Shown: positions 58,401 through 64,000 of the stretch, piece by piece
Position numbering within the stretch: the stretch's first letter is position 1
Layout: each line of letters opens with the position of its first letter
NCBI GenBank assembly: GCA_020284085.1
Contig: JACEVL010000940.1
Span: forward strand, 323,501-387,500
Direction of reading: 5' to 3'
DNA: 64,000 nt
Origin: Aporrectodea caliginosa
Taxonomy: Eukaryota; Annelida; Clitellata; Crassiclitellata; Lumbricidae
Notes under the pieces: generated by a model
What the model saw: the letters and a program-made list of their open reading frames with translations, nothing else
The model's database searches: none
What the model was told of the DNA's origin: nothing
Program-made: the position numbers and the translations under genes

Positions 58401-60672
58401 AACAACTTAGCAAAGTCCGCTCTAAAGACAGCCTACCACTACACGACGATATCTTATTTCACCCTGCTGTGCGTCTCCCCTCGAGACGGCCCATTTTGTT
58501 GGACCCGCCATCTGAGGACATGACAGCTACTTTGGCTTGGAGCGCAGAATGGTCAACAGCTGACGTTGTAAACCATTCCCTCATTGCCGTGCCATCTGTC
58601 TGGCCTCCCGGCCACAACCTACGTCGCCGACTCTGGACGACGCTAAATCGATTCAGAACTGGTCAGGGCCGCTGTGCGGCAAACCAAGTCCGGTGGAAGC
58701 AGGCCTCAAACCCTCTCTGCGCCTGCGGAGAAGTACAGACAATGGCTCACATCGTTAATGACTGCAGAATAACTGGTTTTGCTGGTGGACTGTCCGCTTT
58801 GCATATTGCTGATGACGATGCGGTGCGCTGGCTTAGCGCGAACTGCAAACGCTAAATAAATAATAATAAATAATTCCTATTGTCCTCCTCCCCTCCATTT
58901 TTCCTTCAATGACCGTTCTTAATAGTGAGCGTGTGTCCTATCCATTTCCTTTGTCTCTCTCTCTTATTACAATGAATATGGCGATCAGATTTGTGAAATA
59001 ACCCTGGCAAGTTACCATGAGAAAATCCACCACTTTCGGGTCTATTACACCCCCTCCAACCTCCCCACTTTAGCCATTTTATTGCTGCAATTTAATGTAC
59101 CATTATTTCCATTGAAAGACCGCTAGTTTCCGAATGTCTCTGCCTTAGTGAATGCACCTATAATGTCGTGATTCTGCATCTCCACCACGCAAAGGCTTAA
59201 TGTAAGTACAAATAACATTTTCTTTTGCAAAATTATCCGAGTCGCACCAAAGAAAGTGACTCAGTCGCATTACCGGAAACACAACATTTGTTTGGCCTCA
59301 CATATCGACAGCAACAAAAGTCTAACCCTCAACTTCACTAACACCAGTGTATAACCAACAGCAAGAGGATAGCTGCTTCGTGTTGCCAATATGGTGCTGA
59401 ATCGTTAAGTAACGTAAACTATTCTTTCAAATTAAATTTGTTTAGTTCAAGTGTCCCATGCTGATATGTTGCTGAATCTAAAGTAACTTCAGCTATTCTT
59501 TCAAAATTACAAGTTTGTATAGCTCAAGTGTACCTTGTTAGATGTTATAGGTTTGTTAGATGTTGTCACTTCTTTCATCATTTTTGGTTCTTTTGGAAGA
59601 CTGCGTGGCGTCATCGGCTTAGGAGGACTTGGCATCACAGTCTTTGATGATGGAGTAGTCTTTGATGATGGAGTAGTGGCATCACCCAGTGGTGTCACTG
59701 GCTTTGTTGATTTTGCCAACACTTGCTTTGACAGAGACGCTTTCCCACCCCTAGGTAGGCTAGCTGCTGGTTCCGAGACAGGTGAAGCCATTAGCTTAGA
59801 AGGCCTCGAAGAGACACTCCGTGCCCTTCGCATCGTTTTAGCAGGCATAATTTTCTCAGAGGGAGATTGTCGAAACGACATTTCACTAGAGTCTGGAGCA
59901 GCCACTGCCTTTGGTGTAGACAACTGATCAAAAATTTTGTCTGCATCAGCACGGCTTCTACGTATGGTGCCTGTGCTGCGAGCTCTGCCACTCTTTGATG
60001 GTGAAACAGATCCTGAAATATTCCAGCCAAAAGATTGCAATATTCAACTCTGCAACACCATTTTAGCCTTTAAAAGCCATTTAAAACAGAAGCATCTGTC
60101 CACACAACAGTCACCTAAAACTACAGCTACTGCCTTCCCACTACCACTACCACCCAGCATACAATAACAGATGCCAAAAATACAGGAACTGCTGCAACTG
60201 TTAGTAAAGCTGAAACACTTAGACCATATTAGAGCATAGAATAACAGAAATATAAGACACATAAGCCAGATGGAGAAATGTGTTCAATGAATCAAAGTGA
60301 TTTGATAAATTAGAATTTCTGATTTATGTGCATAATTTAAGGAATCACTAACTCCAGGTTAACTACACTGGAATTCAGCTGAGCTTCACATGGAGAATAT
60401 GACAGTTATGAAACATCATCAACACATCAAATGGAGCATGCAAAGATGGCAAGTGAACTTACGAAAACGTGAACACACAACAGTACAACTGGCGACATCA
60501 CTCTGTTTCTCTTTGCTGCGACCAACCCTTAACTGCGAAGAGATTGTGTCAGAGATGTAATTTGGTAGCCTTGCCGCCATACTATGAGGTCGATGATGCG
60601 ATGGACTTCGACCGGTACTTGATAGGGTTCCATCCGACTGGCTACTTTTACCACAACCAAGGGGATGAAGGA
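49234..60672 (-). CDS. MAP7: MAP7/ensconsin-like microtubule-associated protein, partial
   Basis: MAP7 proteins bind microtubules and recruit and activate kinesin-1. Four minus-strand exons (60,672-60,463; 60,012-59,534; 51,412-51,183; 49,418-49,234) join with matching phases (1, 0, 2, ending at 1) into about 368 codons. The first two are Ser/Pro/Lys/Arg-rich and basic, typical of the microtubule-binding linker. The third contains the family hallmark EYKLKLAENRRLAREKAERD, and the fourth is a Glu/Arg coiled coil (EEQIRREEEEERRREEEE..., EEKRRREEEEERLEAERK). The N-terminal exons lie right of 60,672 and are probably off-window. No C-terminal exon was found left of 49,234; if the last donor is not used, the frame stops at TAA 49,196-49,198. 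The 8.1-kb intron between exons 2 and 3 of this set is filled with transposons. Confidence 0.85.
49419..50460. other. MAP7-like intron, no recognisable content
   Basis: No coding or repeat signal on either strand beyond ordinary AT-rich sequence. Confidence 0.5.
50461..51137 (+). mobile_element. piggyBac-like element, internally deleted
   Basis: Element 50,465-51,133 flanked by TTAA on both sides. Ends are CCCTTTCACTCC and its near-complement GGACTGAAAGGG. A 35-codon plus-strand frame at about 50,810 (MSHKRKMYTLKEVVDHFANL, then an acidic Asp/Ser stretch) resembles the N-terminus of piggyBac transposases but stops early. Non-autonomous. Confidence 0.8.
51183..51412 (-). CDS. MAP7: MAP7-like gene, exon with MAP7 signature
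   Basis: Acceptor TTTTTATTTAG directly before an in-frame ATG (internal Met or alternative start). An acidic Thr/Glu-rich stretch precedes the signature KLKLAENRRLAREKAER. The donor CAGCG|gtttgt is weak but gives the only phase (2) that fits the next exon. A piggyBac MITE ends 46 nt downstream of this donor. Confidence 0.85.
51900..52500 (+). pseudogene. LINE reverse transcriptase C-terminal fragment
   Basis: Reads a VLRTHGLPTESLHEVARAT segment, SSAWWGYTTADDRSRLQRFV, a MGFLPPQQPDVDLLASDADD block, then after a frameshift YDLRPRPHDFELPPK, FVPRVLYKR and a stop at about 52,372. Same protein type as 22,590-23,040. An AATAAA-containing 3' end is followed by (TA)n at 52,499-52,514. Located in the large MAP7-like intron, antisense to the gene. 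Confidence 0.75.
53142..53844. mobile_element. hAT-like element, TAG-GATGT ends
   Basis: Element 53,150-53,836 nested in the previous one. Perfect 8-bp duplication TCCCTTAC. Ends TAGTGATGTG and (reverse complement) TAGAGATGTAC. Sub-terminal TGAAATATTTCA palindromes occur at both ends. Confidence 0.8.
54229..55295 (+). mobile_element. hAT (Charlie-type) element with BED-finger remnant
   Basis: Element 54,237-55,287 with a perfect 8-bp duplication TTGTAGAT. Ends CAGTGTATCGCAAACT and CAGTGTTTCGCAAACT. A plus-strand frame at about 54,985-55,135 reads KRKYNEDYIGSG and then LPYCLICTTTLSNEAMVPSK followed by LQQHL. This is the N-terminal zinc-finger region of Charlie/ZBED-like hAT transposases (Cys-x2-Cys ... 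His). The rest of the transposase is deleted. Confidence 0.85.
54595..54680. repeat. 22-bp-arm hairpin inside the Charlie-type element
   Basis: ACGTCGAGAATAGGGGTGAACA (54,595-54,616) and its exact reverse complement (54,659-54,680). The middle also folds (TCTCTATTAATAG / CTATCAATAGAGA). Probably a nested fold-back insertion. Confidence 0.85.
55821..56567 (+). pseudogene. LINE apurinic-like endonuclease domain
   Basis: Frame contains RVLQRNVEGLSAKR, ICLQETHVP (catalytic Glu), then VGDFNSHHPDWG (Asp/Asn pair) and a TPDLCW-like end, the order of EEP endonucleases in LINEs. A premature TGA at 56,565-56,567 interrupts; the same frame continues beyond it. Confidence 0.88.
56568..58855 (+). pseudogene. 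LINE reverse transcriptase and C-terminal zinc knuckle
   Basis: RT motifs in order: KSGTAAGYDNI, VIAIPKPGKDP with a SYRPISLL block, FLDLTAAFDTVWH (A), NGLPQGSVLSPCLFN (B), FAYADDIAS (C, catalytic Asp pair intact), LSATKTVSCVF, then the C-terminal CACGEVQTMAHIVNDC knuckle and a stop at 58,855. Frames shift near 57,110-57,290 and 57,850-57,900, and a TAG lies at 57,813. Inactive as it stands. The clade is Jockey/I-like by the terminal domain; exact placement needs a tree. Confidence 0.88.
58980..59533. other. MAP7-like intron, no recognisable content
   Basis: Unique-looking sequence without an open frame of interest, ending at the gtacac donor of the adjacent minus-strand exon. Confidence 0.5.
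59534..60012 (-). CDS. MAP7: MAP7-like gene, Ser/Pro/Lys-rich exon
   Basis: Acceptor AATATTTCAG, donor AAG|gtacac, phase 0 end. Begins SVSPSKSGRARSTGTIRRSR and continues with Pro/Lys/Ser/Thr repeats (TTPSSKTTPSSKTVMPSPPK). Basic, low-complexity and likely disordered. Confidence 0.8.
60463..60672 (-). CDS. MAP7: MAP7-like gene, first visible exon
   Basis: Acceptor TTTTGTAG and a perfect donor gtaagt (plus-strand ACTTAC at 60,457-60,462). Two leading bases, 69 codons, one trailing base. Ser-rich: GKSSQSDGTLSSTGRSPSHH. The phase agrees with the next exon, which is the main support, since the sequence alone is not diagnostic. Confidence 0.7.
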
Positions 60673-61050
60673 CTACAAAAGATGGCAACTATGGTTGATG
60701 CTCGCTACCTCATCATAAAATCATCTCATAGTCCAACTGCCAATCTTTCTTCCTTAGACAGGATTTACTCAACTATATAAACTAAAACATTGTGAAACAA
60801 CTGACTTTCATGTCATGCATAAAAGAAATAACATGATCTAGAATAAGTGTCTTATTCAACACACTTAACAACGTAATTCTTGAAACTGATTAGTTCCGGA
60901 AATCCATGAAGGCACATTTTATTACTAATCACTGCTGAATGAAAACTGTGCAACCACCATCAAAAAGCAATTTGCACATAATTACCAGTCCCCAAGCAAT
61001 TTGGTATATATATTTTCATTTATTACTTAACAATCCTAAACAGGACGACA
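60673..61050. other. MAP7-like intron, AT-rich
   Basis: No gene or repeat recognised. Confidence 0.5.
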
Positions 61051-61052
61051 TA

Positions 61053-61205
61053 ACTAGGGGTCTGCGGGTATACCCGCACCCGCTGGGTTAGCCCGTACCG
61101 ACCCGTACCAGCGGTCGGGTACGGATCGGCAGGCATTTCACGGGTCGGGTCGGGTACGGGTAGGAGCATTACGGGTACGGGGCTATACCCGGTTTTACCC
61201 GTACA
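61053..61205 (+). repeat. GC-rich CGGGTACGGG repeat patch
   Basis: Short inverted and direct copies of CGGGTAC/GTACCCG and CGGGTCGGGTACGGG, strikingly GC-rich against AT-rich surroundings. Starts TAGGGGTCTGCGGGTATACCC, which looks like a hAT end, but no partner end was found. Confidence 0.6.
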
Positions 61206-61356
61206 GACGTGAAGTTTATAGGTTACAATGTCGCCTTGCATTATAATAGTGAATCTTGCACCGGCAAAGACTTACTTACATGTAGTCTAACTGGCACATT
61301 CTAAATTTAAGTACCATATGCCTGCACATATATACATATACATTATACATATACAT

Positions 61357-62228
61357 TAGTGTGGCCCAAACTTACACGGGGAAAATTTTGTTGTTGAAAC
61401 ATGCTGCTCCACAAGGCTGCCCTTGTTCCACTTGACAAGAAGACTATGTGGTGAAAAAATTGAAGAGATCTGAGCATGTTTAGAGGTCGCGCCACTTTGA
61501 CACTTTTTGTAGAAATCGCAAAAACCGCATGCTTGGGTTTTGGAACTTGGGTCCATTGTCGATTTACTCTTTTTATCACAACAAATTAACGAGGAGTCCA
61601 ATTTAGATGAACTTTTGACTGTTTATTTATCTAGATGAGAGCTATATCTTAATTAAAATATAAATACGAAATTCAGGGTCATTCAAGGTCATTTCAAGGT
61701 CATAAGAAACCAAATCTAACAAAAATCGAAGAAAAATGATCAGATCTCAGCCAATAATGGTTGAAATTGGTTAATTCTGTCACGTATTTCTCGTCATGAT
61801 AAGGGCTACCTGTGATAAGAAACAAGGATACCAACTGCAAGACGATCAAAAGTTATTTTAATTACAAAAAGGTCAATTTTATAGAAAAATCGTGGTCTGA
61901 AGTTGACCTTTTTGTCCTTAAAATAACTTTTGATCGTCTTACATTTGGTATCCTTGTTTCGTATCACAGGTAGCCCTCTTCAAGACGAAGAATGCAAGAA
62001 AGAATTAACCAATTTTAACAATTAATGGCTGAGATCTGGTCATTTTTCAAACTGATACATGTCTTTTGACGTTTCATACTATATAATGTAAAAGTGTGCA
62101 AAAGGCGCGACCTCTAAATATAGTTCAATCTGTCCAAATTTTTGCATACAGGGTTATATTTTCATGTGTAACAAGGGCAGCCTTGTGGAGCTAAACATTT
62201 CCAACTTTTGTTATTTTGGGCCACTCTA
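61357..62228. mobile_element. 868-bp fold-back (TA-flanked) DNA element
   Basis: Element 61,359-62,226 between TA dinucleotides. Ends GTGTGGCCCAAA and GAGTGGCCCAAA (reverse complement). Inverted matches continue inward: CAAGGCTGCCCTTGTT/AACAAGGGCAGCCTTG, GAGGTCGCGCC/GGCGCGACCTC, and a central AAAAAGGTCAA...TTGACCTTTTT with CAAAAGTTATTTTAA and its complement. Nearly the whole element is one imperfect palindrome. No coding capacity. Confidence 0.8.
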
Positions 62229-62331
62229 ATATACATGCATATAGTTTTACACATAATATAGACATACATAAATATACAGATATATGCATACACATATATG
62301 CATTTGCACATATATACATATTATACATATG

Positions 62332-63553
62332 TACAGGGTGGCGCAATAAAAAATGTCCCACCAGATCAAATGCAATTTCTCCGCAACCAATTTAGATTTT
62401 TCTACCAAACTTTCAGGATTTATAGGGGAAAGATATTTTAAGGATTCCTGAAACTTTCACTGAAAAGTTTCATTGCTTCAAAAATTACAGCTGTTTAAAT
62501 ATTCAATTCCGTATTTTCAAATTTACAAAGAAAAATTAACAGTCACTTGTCATTTTCAATGTCAAATAACATCACCTTCCATTACGAATTCAGAAACCTG
62601 TTGGACAGTTTATCTCAAAGAATGTTCGACGTGTAAACCACCAGCTTTCACACAATCTCAAAGTCTTTTTGTGAAGCTCAGTATGGTCTTTGTAATTGAT
62701 TCCTGTGGCAGCTGATCCCGTAATATTAACTGCAAGACTTTCTTCAGCTCGTCAGTGTTCTTCAGCTTGGGATGAAATGTCTGGTAGCATTCAAGCATAG
62801 CTCCCCAGACGTGGTAACCAAGATGGTTAAGGTCTGGCGACTTTGTTGGCCATTCGTCTTTGCCAATTATTAACTGCAGTTGATGGCAATAGTCTTGAGC
62901 CTACTTTGCCGTGTGAGCAGGCGTAACATCCTGCTGGAAAATGTAACCAGGCGGTAGAACAGACTTGCAGGACTTCGTCAATCAGTCTGGGTAACAGAGT
63001 TTAATGTCTACTTTAGCCTTGTCTGGAATGAAGACAGCACACCTTCCTTACTGTCGTAACAAACGCTAGCAGAAACCATGAAGTGCTTTGAAAACTTGGC
63101 TCTCTCAACCACCAGGCGACTTTCGCCAACGTCGCGCCTCTTGCCGGCAGACCAAACGCAGTCGTTCTCAGGGTTAACCGCCAGGTTCAGGTAACGAGGC
63201 CATGCTGAGCTTCACAAAAGACTTTGAGCGTGTGTGAAAGCTGGGGCGTGCACTTTGAACATGCTTTGAGATAAACTGTCTAACAGATTTTTGAATTCTT
63301 AATGACAGGTGATGTTATTTGACATTGAAAATCACAAAGCGACTGTTCAAATTTTATTTGTAAATTTGAAAATACGGAATTGAATATTTAAACAGCTGTA
63401 ATTTTAGAAGAAATGAAACATTTTCAGTGAAATTTTCAGAATTGTTAAATAATCTTTCCCCTGTAAATGTTGAAAATATGGTAGAAAGATCTCCATTGAT
63501 TGCGGAGAAATTGCATTTATCCGGTGGGACATTTTTTATTGGGCCACCCTGTA
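62332..63553 (-). mobile_element. mariner-like element with decayed transposase
   Basis: Element 62,334-63,551 (1.2 kb, close to full mariner length) between TA duplications. Ends CAGGGTGGCGCAATAAAAAATGTCCCACC and, as complement, CAGGGTGGCCCAATAAAAAATGTCCCACC-like. Minus-strand translation shows ENDCVWSAGKRRDVG, an IFQQDVTPAHTAK motif (second catalytic Asp) and EWPTKSPDLNHLGYHVWG. Stops and frameshifts are numerous. Confidence 0.85.
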
Positions 63554-63647
63554 CATACACACATACATAATACACTTTTACACACACATATATATATACA
63601 CTTATGCACATATATGCTTATACACATGATTATCTACATATAACCAT

Positions 63648-63674
63648 ATATGTATATATATATATATATATATA
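63648..63674. repeat. (TA)n microsatellite
   Basis: TATA tract at the insertion site of the right-hand mariner-like element. Confidence 0.9.
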
Positions 63675-64000
63675 CACCGTGAGGCATAAAAAAGGAAGCC
63701 CCTACAAAATCGTTATTATTTTTAACAATATTCAAACAATGTCAATGAAATTAATGAAATTTATAGCTAAGTAGCAGGCAATGTAAAACAATTTACAGTT
63801 TGTACTCTAACTGTCCGCCTTCAGCTTCTACGCATGCGCGAAAGTCGCTTGCACCATTCACGCACCGCAGTCGCCTTTTTGTTGCGTCGCTACCCGGCTA
63901 GCCTAGTGCATTTCATCTGGTTTACTGACGAAAAATAATTATTATTCACAGTTGCTTCTCCTAGCAATGCTCAAAATTATCGCCTGTATGTAGCAGTTGG
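63675..64000 (+). mobile_element. Second mariner-like element, runs off the window
   Basis: Starts after TA at 63,673-63,674 with CACCGTGAGGCATAAAAAAGG. Near the edge a plus frame reads HFIWFTDEK, a stop, then LFTVASPSNAQNYRLYV, the region of the first catalytic Asp of mariner transposases. The short distance from end to motif implies an internal deletion. Confidence 0.75.

Larger units (their letters stand above)
55741..58884 (+). mobile_element. Jockey-like LINE, near full length, decayed
   Basis: Element 55,752-58,873 flanked by an 11-bp duplication TTCCTATTGTC (55,741-55,751 and 58,874-58,884). It starts GGGGGGCATTGG, has its ATG about 70 nt in, and ends with an AATAATAAATAA tail. It encodes an endonuclease-reverse transcriptase polyprotein; no separate ORF1 was seen. 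Target-primed reverse transcription gives this kind of variable-length duplication. Confidence 0.88.
55595..58979 (-). pseudogene. Older LINE C-terminal end, split by a younger LINE
   Basis: Minus-strand frame in two pieces (58,967-58,885 and 55,751-55,607). The right piece gives GKMEGRRTIG and the left continues DWMMTDGYRKLKQEAQ, EEWRHRTIEPA and a stop, then an AAGAAG tail. The frame is continuous once the younger LINE and one copy of its duplication are ignored. The fragment itself is flanked by a 12-bp duplication TACAATGAATAT (55,595-55,606 and 58,968-58,979). Confidence 0.85.

Noticed and set aside
59535..59927. 130-codon plus-strand frame
   Set aside because: Shadow of the Ser/Pro-rich MAP7-like exon on the minus strand.
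60469..60780. 103-codon plus-strand frame
   Set aside because: Antisense to the MAP7-like exon at 60,463-60,672, which has a perfect gtaagt donor and matching phase.

Overview
This is a repeat-rich stretch of a metazoan nuclear genome, most likely a marine invertebrate. The evidence is introns with GT/AG borders, long microsatellites, CR1/L2-like, Jockey-like and tRNA-SINE retroposons, a Ty3/gypsy-type LTR element, and hAT, piggyBac and mariner DNA transposons. The species cannot be named from the sequence. The recurring palindrome TAGGCCTA and the TE mix would suit an invertebrate deuterostome, but that is only an impression. Nothing bacterial, plasmid-like or CRISPR-like is present.

Three host genes can be supported. 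(1) Minus strand, 506-1,894: two exons of a TPPP/p25-alpha gene (tubulin polymerization-promoting protein); its last exon(s) lie beyond the left edge. (2) Plus strand, 25,516-36,662: a six-exon gene I do not recognise. Splice phases agree at all five junctions and give about 630 residues, with a helical N-terminus and a Ser/Pro/Trp-rich C-terminal half carrying six Trp-Pro dipeptides. (3) Minus strand, 49,234-60,672: four internal exons of a MAP7/ensconsin-like microtubule-associated protein, ending in its Glu/Arg coiled coil. The first exons lie beyond the right edge, and I could not find the exons after the coiled coil. Genes 2 and 3 converge, and a tandem LTR retroelement lies between them.

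Layout: 1-1.9 kb TPPP and a TTAGGG-like minisatellite; 2.4-7.9 kb large microsatellites; 9-16 kb scattered TE remnants, including a hAT with perfect 8-bp target duplications; 16.5-19.84 kb a four-level nest (CR1 > hAT > CR1 > hAT MITE); 19.84-21.75 kb an inverted CR1 end, a minisatellite and three tandem tRNA-derived SINEs; 25.5-36.7 kb the unrecognised gene, with two hairpins and hAT fragments in its introns; 40.9-48.8 kb a young tandem LTR element that encodes gag and protease but has no recognisable reverse transcriptase or integrase; 49.2-60.7 kb the MAP7-like gene. That gene's introns hold a piggyBac MITE, a LINE end, a three-hAT nest, and a Jockey-like LINE inserted inside an older LINE end. 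61-64 kb contains a fold-back element and two mariner-like elements.

The most informative result is that target-site duplications can be read by eye at many elements. In three places, removing an element plus one duplication leaves the interrupted older reading frame continuous. The most novel candidates are the gag-protease-only LTR element and the unrecognised WP-repeat gene.
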